NCBI RefSeq assembly: GCF_000758625.1
Contig: NZ_CP009283.1
Location: forward strand, 1,933,501-1,997,500
Direction: 5' to 3'
Source of the DNA: Paenibacillus sp. FSL R7-0273
Lineage (GTDB): Bacteria; Bacillota; Bacilli; Paenibacillales; Paenibacillaceae
Length of the DNA stretch: 64,000 nt
The position numbers and the translations under genes are program-made. The notes below the pieces were generated by a model that did no database searches, was not told where the DNA came from, and saw only the letters and a program-made list of their open reading frames with translations. Shown piece by piece: positions 44,926 to 54,377 of the stretch (positions are counted from its first letter, which is position 1; the number at the start of each line of letters is the position of its first letter).

Positions 44926-44954
44926 GCTTTTGACATCATACAAGGAGGCTGTAC

Positions 44955-46850
44955 ATGAAAAAATATACCCGCTGCGCATTTTATAAGCCATTGTTTATCT
45001 GTCTAACCGTCGTCCTTCTGCTTTTGTCTGCAGGGCTCCCCGCTTATGCGGCAGAAGGAGCGGTTGCTCCGGCTGAAGATGTTACCCCCTCCGGAATCAA
45101 GCTGTCTTCACTTGAAAATGTTATTGATACTTATAATACTGCTGCCCGCCAAGCGACCGGTGCCGGTGTGTCTGTCGCGGTAGTTAAAAACGGTGAGACG
45201 GTCTTCAATAAAGCCTACGGCTTAGCGGATGTTGAAAATAATACCGCCGCCGATACAGACACGGTATTTGAATGGGGCTCCGTCACGAAGCTGCTGGTCT
45301 GGACCAGTGTGATGCAGCTGGTGGAGCAGGGGAAGCTGGATTTGCGGACAGATATCCGCGAGTATCTCCCGGAAGGCTTTTTCAAGAAGCTGAAATATGA
45401 TGAGCCGATTACGCTGCTCAATCTGATGCATCACAATGCAGGCTGGCAGGACCGGTATACAGGTTTATATTATTTGCAGGAGGAAGAGGTTCCCGATCTG
45501 GCTGAGGCGCTACGTATCTTTGAACCACGGCAGGTTTATAAACCAGGGACAGTAGTAGCCTATTCCAACTACGGTGCGGCCTTGGCAGGCTACATTGTTG
45601 AACTGCAGAGCAGTCAGCCGTTTTATGCATATGTTAATGAGCATATTTTTGATGTGCTGGGTATGGAGCATACTTCCATTCATCCGACACAGCAGGATAA
45701 TCCGGCTGTCGGCTCTGCAAGAGACAGGATTCAAGGCTATTCATTAGAACGAGAGCTGATTCGGCAGAATCAATTGCATATCAGTACTTATCCGGCAGGA
45801 GGTGCACTCGGAACAACGGCAGATGCAGCAAAGTTCATGGCCGCGCTTATCCCGCCGGCTGGCAGCACGAGCCCGTTGTTTCAGAGTAATACAACACTTG
45901 AGGAAATGCTGACTCCAAGCCTGATGTATGAAGGCACTGATATGCCACGGATTGCCCACGGATTTTTCGTAAACGAATACGCAGTCCGAACGCTGGGGCA
46001 TGGGGGCAATACGACGGCTTTTACAAGCAATTTTGTGTTTGACCCTGTTTCTGAATTCGGGATGATCGTGATGACGAATCAAAAGAATGAATGGCAATAT
46101 TCTACGGGGCTGGTTGACAGCGTTTTTGGCACCTATAGACCGGAGTCTTACAGCGGTAAGCTGCCGGACACTTCTGAGGTCGCGGGGACATACCTTCCGG
46201 CACGGCGGGTGGTTCACGGCTTCGGAAAGATAGATGCCTACTTGAATACGGTGGACATTGTTGCTGTAAATAACCTCACGTATAACTGGAATGAACAGCC
46301 CTCCAGCCAATTTGCACCTGATGCTTACTCTAAGGTACACTGGTCGGCCAATGAATACTTTGTAAGAAATGATCAGGGTGAGGTTGATAAGCTTTCTATT
46401 CAAAGCAGTGATTATTTTCCCCTAACAGGTCTTGCTGTATATAGTGTAAGAATTACGCTGGTTGTTCTTGCGCTTGGGATAACCTATACCCTATTTGCAC
46501 TTATTAACGGATTGATACACTTCAGTATACGCAAAATCAAAAGAATGGCCGGACCGTTACCCGGCTTGGAAAAGTACCATTTAATAATCAATACTTCCAG
46601 TCTGCTTCTGGTTCTGAATAATGTTATTATGACCTACCGTAATATTGGCTTAACTTCCTACGCTACGGTTAGAGTTCATCTTATAATAAACATTCTCTAT
46701 TGTCTGCTGGCCGCCGGATACATAGTATTCCTTCTCCTGAAGCTGCGGCGTACCGAGGGCAGAAGGGTGAGAAAGATATTGTACGTGCTGTCCGGCCTGT
46801 CGGCTGTATTGTTCAGTGTGCTGATTATCGGTTGGGATTTGTACTTTTAG
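44955..46850 (+). CDS. Membrane-anchored serine hydrolase, class C beta-lactamase fold (copy 2)
   Basis: 631-residue paralogue of the preceding gene, with the same layout: signal peptide, SVTK, YSN and HGG motifs (HGGNTTAF), and four C-terminal membrane helices. The stretch encoding the SxxK region (about 45205-45515) is nearly identical in DNA to copy 1, while the 5' end (about 44930-45120) is nearly identical to copy 3. The sequence from about residue 250 diverges from both, and the last 100 bp is private. This mosaic points to gene conversion or unequal crossing-over. The ribosome site AAGGAGGCTGTAC is identical to those of the other copies. Confidence 0.9.
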   Translation: MKKYTRCAFYKPLFICLTVVLLLLSAGLPAYAAEGAVAPAEDVTPSGIKLSSLENVIDTYNTAARQATGAGVSVAVVKNGETVFNKAYGLADVENNTAADTDTVFEWGSVTKLLVWTSVMQLVEQGKLDLRTDIREYLPEGFFKKLKYDEPITLLNLMHHNAGWQDRYTGLYYLQEEEVPDLAEALRIFEPRQVYKPGTVVAYSNYGAALAGYIVELQSSQPFYAYVNEHIFDVLGMEHTSIHPTQQDNPAVGSARDRIQGYSLERELIRQNQLHISTYPAGGALGTTADAAKFMAALIPPAGSTSPLFQSNTTLEEMLTPSLMYEGTDMPRIAHGFFVNEYAVRTLGHGGNTTAFTSNFVFDPVSEFGMIVMTNQKNEWQYSTGLVDSVFGTYRPESYSGKLPDTSEVAGTYLPARRVVHGFGKIDAYLNTVDIVAVNNLTYNWNEQPSSQFAPDAYSKVHWSANEYFVRNDQGEVDKLSIQSSDYFPLTGLAVYSVRITLVVLALGITYTLFALINGLIHFSIRKIKRMAGPLPGLEKYHLIINTSSLLLVLNNVIMTYRNIGLTSYATVRVHLIINILYCLLAAGYIVFLLLKLRRTEGRRVRKILYVLSGLSAVLFSVLIIGWDLYF

Positions 46851-46879
46851 GCTTTTGACATCATACAAGGAGGCTGTAC

Positions 46880-48778
46880 ATGAAAAAATATACCCGCTGC
46901 GTATTTTATAAGCCGTTGTTTATCTGTCTTACCGTTGTCCTTCTGCTTTTGTCTGCAGGTCTCCCCGCTTATGCGGCAGAAGGAGCGGTTGCTCCGGCTG
47001 AAGATGTCACCCCCTCTGGAATCAAGCTGTCTTCGCTTGAGAATGTTATCAATTCTTATATGACTCCTGCGCGTATGGAGACAACAGCAGCCGTGTCTGT
47101 CGCTTTCGTTAAGGACGGACAGACTATATTCAATAAAGCGTACGGCTTGGCTGACGTAGAGAACCAGATTGCAGCGGATACGGACACGGTGTTTGAATGG
47201 GCTTCCATAACGAAGCTGCTGGTCTGGACCAGTATTATGCAGCTGGTGGAGCAGGGAGAGCTGGATTTGCAGACGGATATCCGTGAGTATCTGCCGGAAG
47301 GCTTTTTCAAGAAGCTGAAATATGATGATCCGATTACGCTGCTGAACCTGATGCATCATAACGGGGGCTGGCAGGAGCAGTTTACGGACGGCTTATATTT
47401 GACCAAAGACGAGGTTTCCGAGCTGTCCGAGGAATTGCAGGTCTATGAACCCCGGCAGGTCTACAGGCCGGGAAAAGTAGTGGCCTATTCCAATTATGGC
47501 GCAACCCTGGCGGGCTATATTGTTGAAGTGCAGAGCGGCCAGCCGTTTTATGAGTATGTTAATGAGCATATCTTTGATGTGCTGGGGATGGATGCTACTT
47601 CCATTCATCCAACGCATGAGGATAATCCGGTTGTAGATGCCGCGAGAGGCAAGATCCAGGGCTATACAAAGGAAATGAAGCTGATCAAGAACAGCCGCGG
47701 GTATGAAGGGGTTTATCCCACAGGCGGTACAATCGGCACAACAGCGGATCTGGCCAAATTTATGGCTGCTCTTATGCCGCCCGAAGGGAAGGTAAGCCCG
47801 CTGTTCAAGAGTAATGCTACACTTCAGGAAATGCTGACACCCAGCCTGAATGTTGAGGGCACGGATATTCCGAGGATTGCCCACGGCTTCTGGGTGATAG
47901 AGCACGCTGTACCGACGCTGGAGCACGGTGGAAACCGGTATGGTTTTTCGGGTAATTTTGTAATGGATCCCTCTTCCGGATTTGGAATGATTGTTATGGT
48001 CAACCAGCGGCACGAATATCAGTACTGTACAGAGCTTGTCGATCAGGTCTTTGGCACCTACAGTCCGGAATCCTACAATGGAGAACTTCCGGATAGCTCA
48101 GAGGTAGAAGGCACTTATCTGCCTGCGAGGCGTGCGCTTGAAGGGTTTGCTAAGATTTACGGGTATCTTGATCCGGTTGAGATTACAGCAGTCAACAGCC
48201 GGATGTATACGTGGAATGGTAAGCAATCCTCTAACCAGTTTGCTCCCTACGCCTATACTCCGCAATACCAGTCGGGTTCAGAGCATTTTATAAGGAATGA
48301 TCAAGGAGCGGTTATCAAAATTTCTGCCCAGTATAGTGATTATCTGCCGCTTAAAGGACTAGCAGTTTATAGTGTCACCATTTCGAAGATTGTTTTTGGG
48401 TTTGGTGCAGCAATTACCTTATATGCACTCATTAACGGTTTAATACGCCTCAGTATACGGAAGATCAGGAGAGTGTCCGGTCCTGCATCCGGCTTGGACA
48501 AATATCATTATTTAATCAGTACGGCAGGGCTCATGTTTATCATAAATAATTTGGTTCTGCTAAACCGCAATTACGCATATGCCAATTATGCCGAAGTCAG
48601 GGTGAACCTCATAATAAACATCATCTATGTCTTACTGGCTGCGGGGTATATTGTAATGCTTCTCCTGAAGCTGCGGCGCTCGAACAGCAGAGGAATGAGA
48701 AAAGTAATGTACGTGCTGTCCGGCCTGTCGGCTGTGTTGTTCAGTGCGCTGATCATCGGGTGGGATTTGTACTTTTAG
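46880..48778 (+). CDS. Membrane-anchored serine hydrolase, class C beta-lactamase fold (copy 3)
   Basis: 632-residue third paralogue. Catalytic motifs are SITK, YSN and HGG (EHGGNRYGF), and the four C-terminal membrane helices are kept. It shares the leader and signal peptide DNA with copy 2, and its last 115 bp (about 48663-48778) is almost identical to the end of copy 1. The SxxK region carries more silent changes than between copies 1 and 2, and the substrate-side residues differ (HHNGGWQEQFTD against HHNAGWQDRYTG), so the copies may differ in specificity. It is preceded by the same 29-bp spacer as copy 2. No terminator was seen after it. Confidence 0.9.
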   Translation: MKKYTRCVFYKPLFICLTVVLLLLSAGLPAYAAEGAVAPAEDVTPSGIKLSSLENVINSYMTPARMETTAAVSVAFVKDGQTIFNKAYGLADVENQIAADTDTVFEWASITKLLVWTSIMQLVEQGELDLQTDIREYLPEGFFKKLKYDDPITLLNLMHHNGGWQEQFTDGLYLTKDEVSELSEELQVYEPRQVYRPGKVVAYSNYGATLAGYIVEVQSGQPFYEYVNEHIFDVLGMDATSIHPTHEDNPVVDAARGKIQGYTKEMKLIKNSRGYEGVYPTGGTIGTTADLAKFMAALMPPEGKVSPLFKSNATLQEMLTPSLNVEGTDIPRIAHGFWVIEHAVPTLEHGGNRYGFSGNFVMDPSSGFGMIVMVNQRHEYQYCTELVDQVFGTYSPESYNGELPDSSEVEGTYLPARRALEGFAKIYGYLDPVEITAVNSRMYTWNGKQSSNQFAPYAYTPQYQSGSEHFIRNDQGAVIKISAQYSDYLPLKGLAVYSVTISKIVFGFGAAITLYALINGLIRLSIRKIRRVSGPASGLDKYHYLISTAGLMFIINNLVLLNRNYAYANYAEVRVNLIINIIYVLLAAGYIVMLLLKLRRSNSRGMRKVMYVLSGLSAVLFSALIIGWDLYF

Positions 48779-48847
48779 TATGCAGTGCGGATGCATAGTT
48801 CAGACTTTGTCTGGTTAAAATTAGGTTGCAGATTTTTTTAAGGGTGG

Positions 48848-48876
48848 TTGACACCGTTTTCAGCTTGTGTTAAATT
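48848..48876 (+). promoter_or_regulatory. Promoter of the licT-bgl operon
   Basis: TTGACA (48848-48853), 17 bp, TAAATT (48871-48876), just upstream of the first RAT site. Confidence 0.7.
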
Positions 48877-48884
48877 GTTTCCGA

Positions 48885-48960
48885 GGCTTGTTACCGGTAA
48901 TGCGGGCAAAACCACAGTGGAAATGATTCTGTCATGTCCATTGTTGTTTTGCCCTTTTTT
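48885..48960 (+). promoter_or_regulatory. RAT antiterminator and overlapping terminator before licT
   Basis: GGCTTGTTACCGGTAATGCG then GGCAAAACC (48885-48913) matches the LicT/SacY-type ribonucleic antiterminator. It overlaps a terminator in which GGGCAAAAC pairs with GTTTTGCCC and six T residues follow (to 48960). Active LicT would stabilise the RAT hairpin and let transcription proceed, giving autoregulation. Confidence 0.88.
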
Positions 48961-48987
48961 GATTCCTCAAACACAGGTGGGTTTACA

Positions 48988-49821
48988 GTGATCATCAAAC
49001 AAATTTTTAACAACAACATCGTCAGTACGCTTGATGACAAGAACCAGGAGCTGCTTATCCTCGGCCGGGGTATCGGTTTCCAGTTCCGTGCAGGCGACAC
49101 GATCGATGAAGGGCGGATTGAAAAAATCTTCCGTCTGCAGGATGCCTCCATCTACGAGCGCTTCAAAGCGATTGTGACCGAGGTGCCGATCGAAATTTTG
49201 CAGGTGACAGATGATATTGTCAGTCTGGCGCGCATGCAGTTGAATAAGCAGATCAGTGACGGGATTTATGTATCCCTGTCAGATCATATTAACTTTGCTG
49301 TACAGCGGATGGCGCGGGACCAGATTGTCCGTAACCCGTTGTCGTGGGAGGTGCAGCACTTCTATAAGGCTGAGTATGATGTGGCCAAGGAAGCGCTGAC
49401 GATTCTCAGGGAGCGGCTGGGGATAGATTTTCCGAAAGATGAGATTTGCAATATTGCGCTTCATTTCATAAATGCTGAAGTCAATGATTCGATGAACGAT
49501 GTGACGCATCTGATGCAATTGCTGCAGGAGATTATGAACATCATCAAATATCATTTCAGTGTGGATCTGGATGAGGACAGCGTCAACTATTTCAGATTCA
49601 TTACGCATCTCAAATATTTCTGCCAGCGGGTAATCACGCATTCCAGTCATGATGACACGGAGGAATATTTGTACGAGGTTGTCCGCAAGAATTACCCGGA
49701 GACGTTCAAGTGTATCATCAAGATCGAAACGTTTATTCTCAAAAACTATGATTATGTCATGACGCATTCCGAGCAGCTCTATCTGACGCTGCATCTGGAG
49801 CGGCTGATGAAAAGTAAATAA
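48988..49821 (+). CDS. licT: LicT/BglG family transcriptional antiterminator
   Basis: 277-residue antiterminator, the same length as B. subtilis LicT as I recall it. An RNA-binding CAT domain (1-55; FNNNIVSTLDDKNQELLILG, GRGIGFQ) is followed by two PRD domains with the regulatory histidines in LSDHINFAV (PRD1), IALHFINAE, and FITHLKYFCQRVITHS (PRD2). The GTG at 48988 is chosen because the protein then begins at the conserved IIKQIFNNN and AGGTGG precedes it; the longer frame from 48934 would run through the terminator stem. EII of the PTS phosphorylates PRD1 to inactivate, HPr phosphorylates PRD2 to activate. Confidence 0.94.
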   Translation: MIIKQIFNNNIVSTLDDKNQELLILGRGIGFQFRAGDTIDEGRIEKIFRLQDASIYERFKAIVTEVPIEILQVTDDIVSLARMQLNKQISDGIYVSLSDHINFAVQRMARDQIVRNPLSWEVQHFYKAEYDVAKEALTILRERLGIDFPKDEICNIALHFINAEVNDSMNDVTHLMQLLQEIMNIIKYHFSVDLDEDSVNYFRFITHLKYFCQRVITHSSHDDTEEYLYEVVRKNYPETFKCIIKIETFILKNYDYVMTHSEQLYLTLHLERLMKSK

Positions 49822-49825
49822 CAAG

Positions 49826-49911
49826 GGCTTGTTACTGTTCAATCAGGCAAAACCCGGATGAGGCACGGCACGCGCGGGGGCGCGGAGTCGGTGTGTTCGT
49901 TCGGGTTTTTT
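49826..49911 (+). promoter_or_regulatory. RAT antiterminator and terminator between licT and bglP
   Basis: GGCTTGTTACTGTTCAATCA then GGCAAAACC (49826-49854) is a second LicT target, overlapping a long hairpin in which AAAACCCG pairs with CGGGTTTT and a T-run ends at about 49911. It lets LicT couple bglP and downstream expression to beta-glucoside availability. Confidence 0.88.
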
Positions 49912-49937
49912 AGTTGCCAAAAATAGGGGGAAGTAAG

Positions 49938-51845
49938 ATGAAGCATCAGGAAACGGCACAGCAAATCGTCCAGTCCGTGGGCGGGGTGGACAATGTCAAC
50001 TCGGTGTACCACTGTGTAACCCGGCTGCGTTTTGAGCTTAAAGACAACAGCAAGGCCGATCAGGCTGCGCTCAAAAAGCTGGATATGGTCATGGGCACCA
50101 ACATCTCAGGCGAGCAGTTCCAGGTTATTATCGGTAATGACGTGCCTAAGGTCTACGATGAGATGGTAAAAGCTTACCCGGCGCTTAAGCAAAGCGGCGA
50201 GGGCAGCAAAAAAGAGGATGGAAAGAAGCAGAACGTCATCCTGAAGATTTTTGAAACGATCGCAGGCGTATTTGCGCCAATGCTGCCGGCTATTACAGCT
50301 GCAGGTATTCTCAAGGGGCTGCTGGCCCTGTTTGTAACGCTGGAATGGCTGACAACCGGAACGGATACGTACCGGATTCTCTCCGCCATCGGTGACGGTG
50401 TGTTCTACTTCCTGCCGATTCTGATTGCCTTCAGTGCAGCCCGGAAATTCGGCAGCAATCCGTTTATTGCGGTTGGAGTAAGTGCGGCATTGATGTATCC
50501 GGATATGGGCGCGTTATTGTCGAGTGGTAATCCGGTTGCTTTTCTAAACATTCCGGTTACAGCTGTATCCTATGCCTCATCGGTTATTCCGATCCTGCTG
50601 GCTGTATGGCTGCTCTCTTATGTTGAAAAGACAGTGGACCGTTTCATCACGCCATCGCTGAAATTACTGCTAGTTCCGTTAATTTCGCTGCTTATTATGG
50701 TTCCTGTAACGCTGATTGCAATCGGACCGCTGGGAACCTTTATCGGCGACGGCCTGTCCGGCGGCATCAACTGGCTGCTCAATGAAGGCGGGCTGATCTC
50801 CGGTATCGTCCTCGGGGGCGCAATGGCCCTGATCATTATGACGGGTATGCACTACGCGCTGGTTCCGGTTATCATCAGCAATCTGGCTACGCTTGGCTTC
50901 GACAAATTCCTGCCGCTGACCTACATTTCCAATATGGGACAGGCTGGCGCAACACTGGGTGTATTCTTCCGGGCAAAAGATAAAAAGCTGAAATCTGTAG
51001 CGCTATCCACCAGCTTCACCGCGCTTATGGGTGTTACTGAGCCGGCAATGTACGGTGTGAATATGAAATACAAAAAGCCGTTCATCGCGGCGATGATCGG
51101 TAGCGCGGCAGGGGGCGGCTTCGCGCTGGCTTTTGGAGCCAAGGCATACGCACTTGCCGGTAACGGTGGTATTCCGGGTCTTCCGGGACTGGTGGGCCAG
51201 ACGTTCTGGTACGCTTTTGGCGGGATGGTTATTGCCTTTGTAGTCGGCGCTGTCGTTACAGTGCTGCTTGGATTCCAGGAAGAGGCGGATGATGCTGAAC
51301 AGATTTCAGGCAATATTGCGGCTAAACCTGCTAATGAAGCACCGCAGGCTGCCTCACCGGCAGTGGTTGAAGTAGAAGCGGCTTCTGCATCTGCAGACAG
51401 CACAGCATATGCACCTATGACAGGTAAAGCGATTCCTTTAAAAGAGGTCAATGATCCTACCTTTGGTGATGAGCTGATGGGCAAGGGGATTGCCTTTGTG
51501 CCGACAGTAGGTGAGCTGGTATCTCCAGTTAGCGGTACGGTAATGAACGTGTTCAAAACCAAACATGCGATGGTCATCCGTGATGCGAACGGCATGGAAC
51601 TGCTGATCCACGTCGGCATCAACACCGTTAAGCTGCGCGGGCAGTTCTTTGAAGCCCATGTGCAGACCGGTGACCAGGTACAGGCAGGCGACAAGCTGCT
51701 GACCTTCGATCTGGAGCAGATCGCCCAGAATTATGATATTACTACCGCGATGGTTGTTACAAACACCGCAGACTACAAGCAGATTCTGCCGATTAAGCTG
51801 GGTCCGGTTGGGTTTGGTGAGCCGGTGGTGCGGGCGGAGCTGTAG
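49938..51845 (+). CDS. bglP: PTS beta-glucoside transporter, EIIBCA
   Basis: 635-residue phosphotransferase permease that imports and phosphorylates aryl-beta-glucosides or cellobiose-like sugars. The EIIB domain (1-90) has the phospho-cysteine in VYHCVTRLRF (C26). The EIIC membrane domain (about 105-460, around ten helices) includes GITEP-type VTEPAMYGVN. A linker rich in A/E/P is followed by EIIA (about 500-630), with the active histidine in LLIHVGINT. ATG at 49938 has GGGGGAAGTAAG; the frame from 49914 would start inside the terminator. It is preceded by a RAT site and followed by the phospho-beta-glucosidase gene. Confidence 0.95.
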   Translation: MKHQETAQQIVQSVGGVDNVNSVYHCVTRLRFELKDNSKADQAALKKLDMVMGTNISGEQFQVIIGNDVPKVYDEMVKAYPALKQSGEGSKKEDGKKQNVILKIFETIAGVFAPMLPAITAAGILKGLLALFVTLEWLTTGTDTYRILSAIGDGVFYFLPILIAFSAARKFGSNPFIAVGVSAALMYPDMGALLSSGNPVAFLNIPVTAVSYASSVIPILLAVWLLSYVEKTVDRFITPSLKLLLVPLISLLIMVPVTLIAIGPLGTFIGDGLSGGINWLLNEGGLISGIVLGGAMALIIMTGMHYALVPVIISNLATLGFDKFLPLTYISNMGQAGATLGVFFRAKDKKLKSVALSTSFTALMGVTEPAMYGVNMKYKKPFIAAMIGSAAGGGFALAFGAKAYALAGNGGIPGLPGLVGQTFWYAFGGMVIAFVVGAVVTVLLGFQEEADDAEQISGNIAAKPANEAPQAASPAVVEVEAASASADSTAYAPMTGKAIPLKEVNDPTFGDELMGKGIAFVPTVGELVSPVSGTVMNVFKTKHAMVIRDANGMELLIHVGINTVKLRGQFFEAHVQTGDQVQAGDKLLTFDLEQIAQNYDITTAMVVTNTADYKQILPIKLGPVGFGEPVVRAEL

Positions 51846-52040
51846 GTTGGACGTTAAGCCATGCTGGGTGAAGTCTCAAGACTGGACAGTAGACGACATG
51901 AATCCGTACCTAATTCGGGAATTTCCCGGGCAATTAGATCAATTTTGTAGTACTAACCAGGAATGTATTAGAGGCGCAGCAGATACAGAGCAGTTTTTGT
52001 AAAAAATATTATATAGATTGATCTTGAAAACCTAAATTAA

Positions 52041-53813
<1,773 letters not shown>

Positions 53814-53876
53814 GATTGGACAATGTGATGCGGCAGAGCTTTGCAGCGGTAGAATTGTTGCGGGGTTATTGTGGAG

Positions 53877-53957
53877 TAATGAAGAGCTAATGAAGAGCTA
53901 ATGAAGAGCTAATGAAGAGCTAATGAAGAGCTAATGAAGAGCTAATGAAGAGCTATT
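53877..53957. repeat. 11-bp tandem repeat, seven copies
   Basis: The unit TAATGAAGAGC repeats perfectly with GAAGAGCT starting at 53881, 53892, 53903, 53914, 53925, 53936 and 53947. Seven units in a row make a likely length-variable locus in the 53814-54377 spacer. Confidence 0.92.
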
Positions 53958-54009
53958 GCTTATCCACGCACAGCCTGTTATTATGACAAGCACTGCTAAG
54001 TGTGAGGTT

Positions 54010-54194
54010 TAGTTGCAGTTTGTGCAATTAAAAACGGTAAATTGCTGCCGCCGCGCGATATAAGTGTAATCTGTGCAGCTATTTTTGCCCATATTGGCCT
54101 AAGAGGGGTTAAGCGGACATTTTAATTGTATGAAATACACTTATATGTGTTTTTCGTGGAAAAACCGCTGTTTTAGTTGTACGGAGTGCAGCTA
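54010..54194. repeat. Four 21-bp palindromic elements at regular spacing
   Basis: Copies at 54010-54030, 54061-54081, 54123-54143 and 54174-54194 each have the form of an 8-bp arm (TAGTTGTA-like), a 5-bp centre and an 8-bp complementary arm (TGCAGCTA-like). Start-to-start distances are 51, 62 and 51 bp. Centres vary (GTTTG, ATCTG, TGAAA, CGGAG) while arms are kept, with compensating changes such as TAATTGTA with TACACTTA. Confidence 0.7.
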
Positions 54195-54295
54195 TGTAGA
54201 AGAAGATTAGTTAGTTGGCGGGAATGATCGACAGGGTGCTTCTAACCAGGTTAAGTGGGAATCCGCTATCTAAAACCAGTAACTTCAAATAGTCA

Positions 54296-54342
54296 AAAAG
54301 CAGTATGCAGCGGAATCAATTCCGGCGGCATACTGCTTTTTT
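54296..54342. terminator. Bidirectional terminator before GH42 gene end
   Basis: AAAAAGCAGTATGC pairs with GCATACTGCTTTTTT, with an inner GCGGAA/TTCCGGC part. It can end transcripts from both sides. Confidence 0.9.
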
Positions 54343-54377
54343 GTTGCCTGGTTAGGTCCGCGGTGCAAAGCCGCGCT

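Noticed and set aside
43030..48778. Antibiotic-resistance beta-lactamases.
   Set aside because: The fold is class C-like, but length and C-terminal membrane helices fit the broad serine hydrolase group; resistance cannot be claimed.
53877..54194. CRISPR array.
   Set aside because: The 11-bp units have no spacers, the 21-bp palindromes are diverged, and no cas genes occur.
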